Source of the DNA: Linanthus parryae | Lineage: Eukaryota > Streptophyta > Magnoliopsida > Ericales > Polemoniaceae | Reading direction: 5' to 3' | Assembly: GCA_023055425.1 (NCBI GenBank) | Contig: JALGPY010000006.1 | Location: 88,695,935-88,759,934 of the forward strand | Length of the DNA: 64,000 nt | In this document: positions 13,015-24,714 of the stretch, one piece after another | Numbering within the stretch: the first letter of the stretch is position 1 | Layout: each line of letters starts with the position of its first letter | Made by a program: the position numbers and the translations under genes | The notes under the pieces: generated by a model | Told to the model about the DNA's origin: nothing | Database searches by the model: none | The model's input: the letters and a program-made list of their open reading frames with translations, nothing else

Positions 13015-16000
13015 TCAGTATTGCTTTGCCAAGCAACGAATCAGAGGTGAGACATTAAGAAATCGCATCCCATCAACATTCACACATGATGATTTTGCTC
13101 TCTTGTTACGTCGAGCTGAATGCAATTTGATATTTTTCATTTTTATGTTGGTGCATGGATGGAACTCGCTACACTCAATGATAATAGCATCTTCGTCTCT
13201 TGACGTTCCTGTGATATCACTAAATGTTATGTTGCTGATTTGTACAGCTGATTCCTGCAACATTAGAACATGCAAGTCAAACTAACAATACAACATAAGT
13301 GTTGTATACATATTTAAATACTATTTGAGAATAATTTCAAAATACTAACGTGCTTCCTGCAGAGGCTGTGAGCGCAGTAGTTCTGGTCAATAATAATTGG
13401 TCGTCTAGCTCCAACAGATTTAATCTTCTCAAAAACAATGTTCTTTGCATACCCCCTTCCGCCCTATGAGTGAGTGTGAGCATTGTGAAAAGTTAGATGC
13501 ATGGTTGAAGGCAGAGTAAAAACTATCCAAAAAGATCACATCATAAATACAATGGCAAAAGGACTAGTAAGTAATGTAGGTAAATTGACGTTATTTACCT
13601 GCCATGTCTTTATCCGGACACCATTTGTCGATCCTCTGAATTCGACCTCGCTTACATGTATGTTCTCCACCTTCTCCGCTTCTCCATTTATGCCCAAACT
13701 ACCCACACTGTAACCAACAGATCGATATTAGCCAATTAGTATTAGCTCATAAAATAAATGTCTCAATATAATCCTTAGAGCATCCACAAGACCACAACAC
13801 AACTTAGATAAAAGGAGTTAATATCAAAATAGCAACTTAGATTTAAAGAGTACGCCTCCAGGTAAACAGCTACTTGCACTCACCAACAAAGCGATCTCGT
13901 GAATGACTCGTCACATGTGGTGAATGGAAATTTGTCTCACTAATTTTTGATTGGGTCTCCATGTCATCTTTTAAAAAAATGTTTTTGCAGAATCCTAAGA
14001 AGCTTTAGATAACTTTAATCGACTCAAACTTATCCTAGGAGCTTTGATACATTTAGGCATGAAAAATAAGATCTGAAGTTCTGTATTGAAAAGAACAATG
14101 TGATAAATACTTCTAAAAAAGACAAACCTGTGTCAAAAAATGAAAGAAATTGGTTCATGTTTTCTGGAAGGATGATGGTTGATTATCAAGATTACAACAA
14201 GAATGATTCTGTACTAAACTAGAGTGCCAATTTATTACAATATAACTATAGCTAGGACTTGGTATTTCGAAAGAGAGAATAATTCTGTGCTGAACTAGAC
14301 TGCCAAGTATTTGACTACTACCTCTGTTTCGCCTGTTTCAGTCTACTTCACTTTTTGTCACTATTCACTGAGTTACTTTCATCCGGTGATTTGATTAGTA
14401 AAACGATACAAGAATTTGGTAATCTTTGCATGGTGTTATAGAGGAAAGTTTATTCTAAAATACCATGAAAAAATTGTTAAAAAATTACATCGTTTTGGTA
14501 CCCAAATCACCAAGTCAAAGTGACTCAGTTACGGATTAAAAAGTCAAACGCAGACGAAACAGACGAAACAGAGGTAGTACATTATATATACAGTTAAGAA
14601 TTTCGAAAGAATTTTTTCGAAAGAGTTATTTTACACACGCACATCATATGAATCGTGCTATTGATACCTTTTTTTTTTAGTTTTTTATATTTATTTATTT
14701 ATTTATATTATTATGGTGTCCGCACCTTGACTAATTGTCGGATGAACTAGTGGAAATTTTGAAGGATCAAGACTCCAGAACAATTGATATAAGTATTTTA
14801 TTAAGTAGATTTTATTAGTTTTCCTTATCTCTTCAGGTTCACTATGATTTTACTTGGTTTTAATTTTACCACATTAAAAAGGTATGTCGAGATTCTCACA
14901 AAAAAAAAAGGTATGTCGACAATTATGTCTACAATTTTGTCCATACATCATTACTTGGCACATAATAATTATTTTATTTCTTTTGGAGTTGTCCTTTTGT
15001 TGGGAAAAAATATAAATAAAAAAAAAAAATGGCGACAATAAAAATGAAAAATAAAAGAGTTGTCTAGACTCGGCCATAATCTCGTTCAGAACACAAGCCC
15101 ACACATTTTAAATAGTTAAATCACAATTATGTCCATTACCTTATTCCATGGCCAGGTCCACATATAATGGAGCTAATATCAACATGAGCAGTACCGTCTC
15201 CCATCGAAATGCAATCGTCTCCTGCAATTGAGATTTAAAAGTATTTATCAAATCAAATACACATCCATGAATTTGTATTAATATGCTAGTGTGTTACATA
15301 TACCTGTGCCGATGTGACTATTTGTTATGGAGACATTTTGTGAGTCTTGCAAGTGAATACCGTCAGTGTTGGGACTATCACCGGGGGCACGAATGGTTAG
15401 AGAAGTTGCATTCACCCATGTTGACCCTTTGACGAAAATGTGTATTTGTGGACTGTCAATGAACGTCAAGTTGCTGAGTTGCACGCGGGTCGAGTGCCTC
15501 AGAGTTAAAGTCTGCAACAATTTTCACACTCGTTTATTCAATATCTTTGACAACATTCAGGGTTGAAAAGCAAGAAAGAAAGAATCGTGAAAAAATTACT
15601 CACGTGTGGTCTCTTCTTACAGCTCTGAATAAGATTAGAAACAAAGTAAGTGTGTTAGCAACTTACATCAGTAAATCAGTAACTTCATTGAATTGAAAAA
15701 AATGAACTAGTATATAGAAGAAATACTTGGTCTCTGCAACGCCACCATCGCTGCCCCTTGCCATTGAGGGAACCGTTGCCTGAAATGTGGAGATCTTTCT
15801 GGTGATCGAAACTAATCCACTGTTTGCAGTTGTTACCGTCGAGATTGCATGACCATTGTTTAGGATCACTTGGAGCTATTAGGTCTCCTTCGATCTACAA
15901 ACAACCAAGGAGGAACATAACAATGCTGTGATATACTATTAAACTCAAGGAGAATCTTTTCTATGCCTACATGGTGATGTGTTGCATGGATCAATTTCTA

Positions 16001-17620
16001 TCATATTAGACTTGTCTTTTTGACAACGGCAGTACTGTGTATTAGGGTTGGCCATCGACCAAGTGGCCCGATCAACCCGCCCAACCCAGTTCAGGAATTT
16101 ACGGGAATGGGTTCAATACATTTTGGCCAGTTATGGTCTTGGGTTTGAAATTTGAGTCCGACCAACATATGAGTTAGGCTTGGGTTATGTAACTTCAGCA
16201 CAAGCCAAGTCCAGCACGGTCCGGATTCTATATTAAGTTTATTATTCATATGCAAGTATACTTAAATACTCGTATATACTTATCTTCATGAGTGTACTCT
16301 ATAAAATACATGTTAATATGCTATGTTAAATATATAACATAGAAAATAGAAAATATTGTTGAAAGATGTTGAAGTCACCCAATATTGTGATTTATATTTT
16401 CTCGTAAAGTAATATTAGATCTATTATAATTATTTTTAATCATTAATTTTATTTTTAACTAAGTTAAATTAATATTTTGGCCCGTGGCTTGGGTTGAGTC
16501 TAGATTTTTGTAGAATGTTATGGCTTGACCTCGAATCTAGGCCCGACCGACAGATTGGGTTAGATTTGGGTTCACCCATTTAGAGATTCGGCCCGGTTCA
16601 TTCCGACCAAGCCCAGTCCAGCCCGGACCTATTATGTACTACTATACTTTGGTCTGTTTACATGATCAATTTCTGTCTTTAATGGCGGCAAATCCATAGT
16701 AATTCAACTTCTCAGAACTTTTTTTACCCTTCAGTTTGTTTAGCGCTTTTTTTTTTTTTTTTTTGAGCAAACTGTTTAGCGCTTTTAGTTAGCCTTTTAA
16801 AAATTGTATTATTGCTACATATCGTTATTTTCGAATAAGATTATCCGATTAAGTCCCCACCATAAAAATTCATGAATCCTGATGTATTCACTTTAAAATC
16901 GTCGGTCAACAAGGCAATCTTGGAGTTTAACTACAAGTTCATAAAAAGGTGTGAGAATATCTTATATTACAGCTTCCATAAAAAACATAATATTTTTTTT
17001 GTCTCTTTCCCGAAACCAAGTTATTATAGAGTATTTTTTGAAATTAAGTTATAATAGAGTATTAATGAACCTATTATGATGACTTCTAAAAGAAAAAATC
17101 TGGTATAATTGGATATTTGTAGCAATCAATTACACAGAGATAATGACAAACAAGAATTTATTCAAAAAAACATGACATTATGAATAAATATAAAGTAATA
17201 ACATAAACCGATGCGTTCTTTTCATAGGTAGGAAAATAATTACCACTAAATTAATGGAGTGGGAGCTGCAAGGTCCAGAAAAGACGATTGGTTGAAGTAA
17301 GAAGGTTTTGTCGTAAGGAACGTGCATGGTTGGAGATCCTCGATTGGAAGAACACGCCGCCTTCCATGCATTCTCGAACGCCTGCATTATAGATTAAACA
17401 ATTCACTGAATCAGTGAAAATATTAATCACAACAGTTAACAAAATTTCTAAAGAATTTATTCGACCGACCGACCTTATTATCGACGCTAACACCGTCACC
17501 AACTGCACCATAATCAAGGACATTGAAATAGTTTCGATGTGATACATGGCTTATATGGCGAGATGCTGACGACGAAGATGCAATAGTGAGAGCCAGAAAG
17601 AAACATATTAAGAAAAACAT
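13015..17620 (-). CDS. Polygalacturonase (glycosyl hydrolase family 28), nine exons
   Basis: Secreted pectin-degrading enzyme that hydrolyses alpha-1,4 galacturonan in the cell wall. Exons on the minus strand, in order: 17474-17620, 17244-17381, 15727-15894, 15604-15624, 15304-15511, 15140-15221, 13599-13707, 13350-13463, 13015-13254. Every intron is GT/AG, the total is 1227 nt, and the product is 408 residues, the usual length for plant members. Residues 1-20 form a hydrophobic signal peptide, followed by [12 protein letters not shown]. All four catalytic or binding motifs are present: SPNTD (205-208 region), GDD (228-230), GPGHG (249-253) and RIK (286-288). Exon 4 is a 21-bp microexon (7 codons, SCKKRPH) that restores the family sequence between exons 3 and 5. 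Introns 2 and 6 exceed 1.3 kb and hold repeats. I see no frameshift or premature stop, so the gene looks functional. The subfamily and expressing tissue cannot be read from sequence. Confidence 0.95.
14318..14577. mobile_element. Stowaway-like MITE in polygalacturonase intron 6
   Basis: The left end is CTACCTCTGTTTCGCCTG and the right end is the matching inverted copy ending GAAACAGAGGTAG. Both are flanked by TA (14316-14317 and 14578-14579). The length is 260 bp, nearly the same as the MITE at 4277, but the terminal sequence differs, so it is a different family. It lies wholly inside intron 6 (13708-15139). Confidence 0.88.
16040..16635. repeat. GGCCCG/CCCGACC-rich repeat in polygalacturonase intron 2
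   Basis: Within the AT-rich intron 2, two GC-rich ends recur with GGCCCGATCAACCCGCCCAA-type words on the left and AGGCCCGACCG...TTCGGCCCGGTTC on the right. They flank an AT-rich centre. This layout resembles widespread plant repeats with degenerate GGCCCG-rich termini. I found no clean terminal inverted repeat or target duplication, so the class is open. Confidence 0.35.
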
Positions 17621-17690
17621 CGTTGAAGAATACAGAAGAACGAGAGATTAAGACAACGAGAGAATAAGACAGTGTGGTTACTGGTTGTGC

Positions 17691-17700
17691 TTATTTATAA
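17691..17700 (-). promoter_or_regulatory. TATA box of the polygalacturonase gene
   Basis: The minus-strand sequence TTATAAATAA lies about 71-80 bp upstream of the ATG at 17620. Transcription would therefore start some 40-50 bp before the start codon, leaving a short CT-rich leader. Position and sequence fit a plant TATA element. Confidence 0.7.
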
Positions 17701-17967
17701 GCAGAGTTTATTAATCCTAATCATGTTCGTTTTCCTTCTAGTCGCAGTTTAATTCACGCTCATGTTTATTAGGAGTACGTTTAGGACAAGGATTTAGAGT
17801 TTTTATAGGTGTCTCCTTGCTTTTGGTTTATATGAGATTCGGTTATCTCGCAACAACAACAAAAAAAATGAATCAGAACAGAGTTCTAGAGAAGGTATAA
17901 TCACAAGAAGTAGTGCAGATTATCATGAAATTAAAGATGGGTCTTACACTTGTGGTAGTATCTCTTG
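17701..17967. other. Upstream flank of the polygalacturonase gene
   Basis: Intergenic DNA between the TATA box and a LINE relic. It presumably holds upstream promoter sequence. No recognisable motif beyond AT-rich runs. Confidence 0.3.
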
Positions 17968-18270
17968 TGCAGATGTTTCCAGGGAAAGTCAACGGTGGAA
18001 ACCTCCACCGGCTGGGAGAGTCAAAGGGAATTTCGATGCATCAAGCTGTAGATGATCTGAGAAGAGGGAATTTGTCCGCGCATGGCGTTTCCCCTTTTCA
18101 ATATTCGTCGGAATCGGTGGTGTTGGAGGCGGAAGCCATGCATGCGCAAAGGGATTCAACTGGCTCAGACCTTTGGATTTCATTACTTCAAAATTGAAAC
18201 TGATTCGCAGCTGTTAGCAAAAAAATTGTCTCTGAGTTTGAATCAGAAGATGAATCGAAGTGCTTCCGGA
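17968..18270 (+). pseudogene. LINE-type RNase H relic
   Basis: In broken plus-strand frames this reads WKPPPAGRVKGNFDASS (start of a LINE-encoded RNase H), then a stop. A shifted frame then gives a LEAEAM-type helix and GIQLAQTFGFHYFKIETDSQ, the last part being the conserved E-TDS region of the same domain. At least one stop and one frameshift separate the parts. The rest of the LINE is absent. Its orientation is opposite to the relic at 11.4-12.0 kb. Confidence 0.7.
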
Positions 18271-18733
18271 AATTTCATCTTTATTGATGAATACGGGAGT
18301 AACTGGTGTGCTGTGGTGTTCATGCGGCAGTAAATAAATTACCAAGCTGATAGGATTTGTTCAAATGTTTCAGTTACACCAGAGGTACAATCAGTTTGTC
18401 CAAGTTTAATGTACGATGAATACATGCAAGACAAATGTCTGGCTTAGTCAAAGGCCTTGCTTTTTCACCTACTTGACGTGAATTTTTAGCATCAAACATG
18501 AGAACTTCATTGATGAAACAGAGATTAGAAACATTGACAACGTCTAGCCACATGAATAAAACATTGAAAAACAAGAACTAATGATGCATCAAACCATCCA
18601 TGCATCAAACCTTGAAGAACCACTGGACACAAATCTGGACACGAACTAGATACCAACTTGAAAAAACTAACTGATCTAGACCTTAACAAAATGGACATCC
18701 CAAACAGCAGAAACACAAATGGAAGACAAATTT
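18271..18733. other. Non-coding stretch, possible 3' UTR of the Lys-rich fragment
   Basis: It lies directly downstream (minus strand) of the Lys-rich coding fragment and has no family-like ORF. It may be the 3' UTR of the source transcript. Confidence 0.3.
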
Positions 18734-19108
18734 TCAGATGGACTTTCCTTTCTTGGAACCAGATTTCTCCTTGAGGAAACTAATGAGAGCTTCTGCATTT
18801 GGATCAACCATTCTTCCATCAACAAGCATGAAACCAGTGTTCTGTGCTCTTTACTCCGCTTCTAACTCTTCTGCCTTCCTCTTTTCTTCTTCGAACTTTA
18901 TCTGCATCTGTTTTTCTTCAATAGAATTGGCTTCCAAGAACCGATCAACAGCTGCTGCAAAACCTGTCTTCTTGTTAACTTCTTCTTTCAAATCTCCAGC
19001 CTTCAATGGAGCCTTTCCCTTATCCAACCTTGATGCTTTTGGCTTTCTCTTCCTTGGAGCAGAATTTGCACTCTTTGATTTCTTCTTAACCTCCAAAGCC
19101 CTCCTAAT
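18734..19108 (-). pseudogene. C-terminal fragment of a Lys-rich coiled-coil protein
   Basis: A minus-strand frame encodes a very basic stretch (ALEVKKKSKSANSAPRKRKP), then an acidic/basic helix predicted as coiled coil (EEKQMQIKFEEEKRKAEELEAE region). It is interrupted by TAA at about 18851, and the same frame continues (RAQNTGFMLVDGRMVDPNAE region) to a stop at 18734. The start is lost at the junction with LINE-1 near 19105. The composition recalls the C-terminal part of plant NAM-associated or transposon-linked Myb/SANT-type proteins, but I cannot identify it. It is probably a dead gene fragment. Confidence 0.4.
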
Positions 19109-22100
19109 TTTGGGGAATAATAGGCGGAGAAGCATTATGAATTTGTGAAGTTAGTGAAACAATCTGAAAGCAGCAGTCATCCACCAAGGGTGTAGTATTT
19201 TTGAAAAGAGTTGTATTTCTAGCTTTCCAGATAACCCAGCAAGCTATTAACCAATGGTTGAGTTTTTGTGACCAAAATTGAGATTTTCGAAGGCAAATTT
19301 TGAAACAGGCTTCAGTACTACTGGCAGGGATGCAAATTCTTAATCGGAAAACAGTTTTGGATAAGACACAACTAATAAAAAGATGTTCTATTGTTTCAAT
19401 GGCATGGTGACAAAAAACACAATCAGAATTATAGTCAATCCCTCTAGCTCTCAATAGATCCTTTGTTGGCAAGATATGGAGTGCCATTTGCCAAGCAAAG
19501 AGCCTCAACTTGAAAGGTAACTTCATCTTCCAAAGATGTTTCCAGTTTAGTTTAAGAGTTGTGGCATTGAAGGATTGAGAATGTGTCTTAAAATTGGGCC
19601 TAAGCAGAGAGGAATACAAGTAATTATATAGGGATTTGACAGAAAAAAGGTGATTTGTGGTAAGAATCCATTGAGAGTCATTTGAGTTGGAGTTGAGAGG
19701 GGTATTGATCACAAGATTTGCTAGCCAAGATGGGAATGAATTAAAGACAGTAGTATGATTCCATCTCACCCCCCCCGTCACTATTTTCAGTTAGGTCCTT
19801 GACTCATCTAATAGACAGATTACCATTTAGACTATCTTTGATTGATGTAGGAGGAACCTCATGAATCCAGGGATGTTTGTTAATAGAAATATGGTCACCA
19901 TCTGGTAGCTTCCACAATAAGCAGCTACCAAGATAGCTGTTACCTATTACAATCGCCTTCCATGTTGGAGAAGCAGAAGTGGGAGCATTATGGATCCAAA
20001 AAGAATTCATTTTGCAATACTTAGAAGATAGATAATTTGAAAAGAGGGTTTGTTGGTTAGCAATTTAATGGCAAGTGTTCTTGAAAAAAAAAGTGCATGA
20101 TTAAAATCATTTATATTTTTAAAACCAAGACCCCCTTTGCCAGTGCTTAAACAAAGTTTATCCCAAGATGCACAATGCAAATATCTAACCATGAGATTGT
20201 CTGCCCAGAAAAAGTTGTTGAAGATGGTGGTGATAGTCTTGATTGACTTAGGGGAAAACAGAAGAACTGAGAAGGGGTAAACAAGAAAACTAGTGAGAAT
20301 AGATTTAATTAAAGTGGCTCTCCCAAACTTGTTAAGGAGCAAACCTTTCCAAGAAGCACATTTATTTATGATTTTGTCAATTATGATTTCTTCATTTTTA
20401 TTCTTTGATTGAGTAAAGGTTGGTGCAAAGAAAAAACCTAGATAGGAACCTATTTGATCAGAGTGATTAACTCTAAGATTTCCAATAAAGGTTTGAATAT
20501 CCCTTTGGTTTCAGTTTGGAGAGAAGGTGATCGATGATTTGGAGAAGTTGATGACTTCCCCTGATTGGTTGGCAAATCTGTTGAGGATATCCAAGATAAC
20601 TAGATCCGTATTAGGTTTCAGTTTAAAGAACATAATACTATCTTCTGCGAATTGTAAGTGTGACACTGATGGTCCCCTGTTGCTGGAAGGTACCCCTTCA
20701 ATAAGTTTCATATTGCAAGCAAAATTAATTGTTTTCGATAAAGCTTCAACGCATAAAATAAAGATAAACAGAGAAAGAGGGTCCCCTTGTCTAAGTCCCC
20801 TATGAGGTTTGAAATGCCTTGATTTGGACCCATTGACAATGATGGAGTAAGAAACTGTAGTTAAACATTGCATAACTAGCCGTATAAAATGAGTAGGAAA
20901 ATGAAACTGATGAAGAGTGGCTTCTACAAAATCCCATCTTAGTCTGTCAAAAACCTTTGAGATGTCTAGCTTAAGGGCATCATATTTAGGCAAACTAGGG
21001 TCAGAGGTTTTGGAAATGGAATGCATAATGTCTTGAACTAAAAGAATGTTATGTTGGACAGAGCGGTTTGGGACAAAACCATATTGATTGTTGGAATTAA
21101 GATATGGTAGGACTATTTTAATACGATTGGCAAGCACTTTGGAAATGATTCTATAAAGGACATTACATAAACTAATTGGACAAAAATCACTAACTGAGGT
21201 GGGGTTTTTAGTTTTGGGAATAAGAACAATATTAGTATTATTTAATTCAGTGAGCATGTAACCAGAGTTAAGGAAAGATAAAACCGCAGTTATAACTTTA
21301 GTGGAAATAATAGGCCAGCACTTTTGAAAGAAAATGGGTTGAATTCCGTCCGGACCCGGGGCCTTAAGAGGGCCCATATTAAAAACGGCCTGCTTAACCT
21401 CATCAGCCATAAAAGGTGCTGAATGCATGCATTGTTGTTCAAAATCAAGAAAGGATTCAATATTAAACAGTAAATCTAAAGCACAATCATGACCGTATAA
21501 AGATTCTAATTCTTGAAGTGAAGGCGATGGGTCTGAAAAGATACTTTTATAATAACTTACAAAATGGTCGTAAATAGCACTTTGATTATTTATCAAGGTC
21601 CCATCTTCTAGATTTAAAGAGTAGATGTGGTTCCTCCCTTTTTTGAGACGAGCATAATTATGAAAAAAACTTAGTATTTCCATCCCCTTCTCTTAGTCAT
21701 TTACATCTAGCCCTTTGAGCCCAAAATGTTTCATAATCATTTAAAAGATTGGAAAGCCTAGAGTTAAGCAATTTCAAGCGACTCAAAGAGTTAGGGTTAT
21801 GCAAAGAGTCTTGAGTGCTAGCTAAATCTATTTTGCAGTTTTCAATTTGATTAACCAGAGAAGGGAGATTATTACTCCAACACCTAAGAGCTTTAAGGGT
21901 TAATTGTAAATACTTAACTACCCTAAAAAGAGGAGAACCAACCAAAGGCAAATTCCAAATAAACTGGATGAGATGATAAACTTCACTTCAATTTAACCAC
22001 CAAGCTTTTAGACGCGGTAACCTGTTATAAGTACAGTTTTGATAACAAAGAATTAACTTAATAGGGGCATGGTCAGAAACAGTGATTCCTAGGTTATGTA

Positions 22101-22735
22101 AAATTGTTGAAGGAAAAAGGTTAAACCAGCTAGAGTTACACCAAGCCCGATCAAGTTTCTCAAAAGTAGGAAGATCCGAAAACCTGTTATTTGTCCATGT
22201 TAACCAGGGTCCTAAATTTGGAAGTTCAAACAGAGAGGTGTGATCTATAAAATTTCTGATTAAAGAAGCCCCCGGCAGAGAGTTAGCATTAGGTCCTGTT
22301 TTATCTCCCGGATTAAGGACTTGGTTGAAATCCCCTATGAGAATAACCGGTTGATTAATTGGAATCAAGGATTCCATAAGTTGCCAAACAGATTGCCTTT
22401 CAGCTAAGATCGGACTACCATAAACAAGCCCTAGATACCATGATGCACTGTTAAAATCTACAATAGAACAGAGTATAAAGTTCAAATTACTGAACAAAAT
22501 TTGAATTGAGAAAGCATTATCCCAGGCAAGCCAGATCCCCCTGCAGAGCCTTCCGAATCAACTCCAAAAGAAGAGTGAAAACCAAGGTTCCTAAATTTAT
22601 TAGTGACCAGTGAGAAGACTTTTTAGTTTCAGAGAGGAAGAGAAGGGAAGGTTTTTGTTTGCGGGTCAAGTTAAAAACTTCTTGAATTGCAGAAGATTGA
22701 CCCAATCCTCTGCAATTCCAGGCTAGGAGGATCAT
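19104..22735 (-). pseudogene. LINE-1 ORF2: endonuclease, reverse transcriptase, zinc-binding domain
   Basis: Starts at 22735 with ILLAWNCRGLGQSS, the canonical apurinic-endonuclease N terminus. The endonuclease keeps IGDFNQVL and SDHAPI (21988-22497). The reverse transcriptase occupies 20511-21683 with GPLKAPGPDGIQP, GFVPNRSVQHN and RGLRQGDPLS. Its catalytic box reads FAED (20640-20651) instead of F/Y-A-D-D, so the first metal-binding aspartate is lost. The zinc-binding tail (zf-RVT) is at 19104-19781 with the WKMKLPFKLRLFAWQMALH signature and CVFCHHAIETIEHLFISC. The frame is broken into about seven pieces by frameshifts or stops. No RNase H follows the tail. Confidence 0.9.
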
Positions 22736-22773
22736 GGCGCCTGTGATGGTTGATTAAGGTCAACCATCAAAAC

Positions 22774-24714
22774 CTAATTGAGAAAATTAACAGTTTGAGA
22801 AACAGGGGGGTCTTTTTTGAGAAAAGGATGGATAGTTGGGGTAAAATTATTTAAAAAACAGTTTAAAAATTTAATTCGTTTAATACCTTTATGCTCCTGT
22901 TCCGCTTCTCCCTCCACGGCAGACGTCTCTGCAAGAGCCGTCTTCTTTGGTGGTTGCACCTTATCAGCTTTCTGAACAATGAAACCTTCTTCCTTCTCCC
23001 CCATAGGGTCTTTAATAGCAAGAGAGCGCACCCCGCAAGTCTCAGATGCAGTCGTTTGCTGTTTGTCTTCCAACATCAAAGGTAAGGTTTCTGAATCCTC
23101 TTCCACAAAATCAGGGGCCCTAAGAATAAAGGTCGGAGGTTTGATGGTTTGAAGGGGTTGGGCATCAATGGGTTCATCTTCAAACGGCACAATAATTAGC
23201 CCTGGTGGAGCCGAGAGTGGAGATGGGAGGATTGGGGAAAAGCTTTTTGTGGTGGGGGAGGACGTTTTGATCGGCGGGAGACTAAGAATGAAACGGGAGA
23301 GGTCGTTGTCCTCTTGAGCAAAGCTAGAATTATTCACCGCCGGGAAGGGGGAACGGTCGCCGGAGAGATAGCCCATCGATTCAGTGCAGGAGAGAGAAAG
23401 ATCCGAGGGATGTTCTTTGAGAGATTTGATGAGTGATTGTTCTCTGTTTTCAAAGTGAAGGAGTGATTGGGGGTAATAATGGGTGCTTGAATGCTGGGGG
23501 TTACCGAAGCGTTTGTTGTGGAGTTCAAGGTGGGTCGGGCAGAGGTGGAGGGGTTTTGTGGAGATGAAGTGGCGCGAAATTGAAACGGTGGGGTGGGTAA
23601 TAATGATGAGAGATCCGAAAAGGGCAACGATTGGTTGTAGCAGACGGGTCGGGTTGTGGTATGGGGAGGGGTAAAGGGTTGTGGGCTAGATCTTGCAATA
23701 ACCCCGAGACAGATGGGCCTGGCGAAAAAAAAAATTGTTGGGCTAAAAAGCTGACCAGACGGGTGTGGGCCTTCTCCTGGACCAAACATACCCACCGGGT
23801 ACGGGTTGAAAGGACCCGGTGGCCATGCATCACATTCCCATCCATCAAAAGACGAACCGGGTGTGAAATACCCATCAGAGGATGACCCGTCCGGAAAGCT
23901 AATTATCAAATTGCTATTTCGGGTTCGGGTCGCTTCTTCTTCGCCCCACTCCTCTGGTTTTTGCAGCAAATCCACGACTGTGGTTCGATTTCTACCAGTC
24001 GCCTTAAACGCCTTCATCTTCGCCGTGAACATGGGCTCGCCAGCAGCTATGTGAAAGTGGAGTGAATCATGGAAAGGGGAATTTTTGTATCTGTCTTCAA
24101 GGATTTGCAGTACCTCAACGAGGTTTCTTTGACAAGTTTGGTTAGAATGACCCACAAAGCCACATTTGAAACACACCTTGTACACATTCTCATACCTGAA
24201 GAATATCCACTTTGGAGGGTGAGCCGGGTCTGTAGGCTTGATGTAAGCACCTGGGGTTAGAGGCTCATTGAGGTTAACACGTACTTTAACCCGAAACTCT
24301 TCCATGTTGGCAAATCTCTTGATTGTCCAATCAACATGCAAGACTTCTCCTGCAACCCTACCAAGGTTCTTTGCCAAGTCGTAATAAAAACCTTCCATTG
24401 GGATGCCTGACATGCGAATCCATCAGGCTCAGAGATTGCAAAGTTTGGAGGCCTTTCTCTGAGGATTAGACTCTTGCCATGAATTCCTGAAACTCCATAA
24501 TCAAGAAAACGAGCCTTATCCTCCTCGTCAAAACAGTGGAAGAGAAAACAAGCACCTTTCTTCTCTACCCAAATCTTATCTCTTGTCTTCCAAACTTCAT
24601 CAACAACTTGTTGAATTGTAACTGCTGAGGGGATGGATTCTTTTGAGTTGGAGATAAATCTTCCAATGAGGCAGTTTTTCCAAAGAGCTCTATAGATATT
24701 GACCGTGGTGGGAT
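22774..24714 (-). pseudogene. LINE-1 ORF1: CCHC zinc-knuckle protein, split and frameshifted
   Basis: Nucleic-acid-binding ORF1 of a plant LINE. The N-terminal region resembles the DUF4283-type domain (FLFHCFDEEDKARFLDYGV, then SLILRERPPNF). Next comes the linker MSGIPMEGFYYDLAKNLGR and an intact CCHC knuckle, CFKCGFVGHSNQTC (24130-24175 region). The C-terminal part is Pro/Ser-rich. A one-base shift near 24415 separates the first two frames, and another near 23340-23390 separates the C-terminal part. The first codons lie across Athila-1, at 38419-38523, where an ATG at 38523 opens in the matching frame. An ATG just inside the LTR (24727) is accidental. Confidence 0.85.

Larger units (their letters stand above)
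19104..24714 (-). mobile_element. LINE-1, main part (split by Athila-1)
   Basis: Non-LTR retrotransposon on the minus strand with ORF1 (CCHC nucleic-acid-binding protein) and ORF2 (endonuclease, reverse transcriptase, zinc-binding tail). Its 5' end continues on the far side of Athila-1 at 38419-38960. The flanking 5-bp duplication GGGAT and the ORF1 reading frame both match across the gap. The 3' end near 19104 shows no poly(A) and runs directly into the Lys-rich fragment, so the 3' terminus is lost or rearranged. Several frameshifts and stops make it inactive. Confidence 0.88.
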
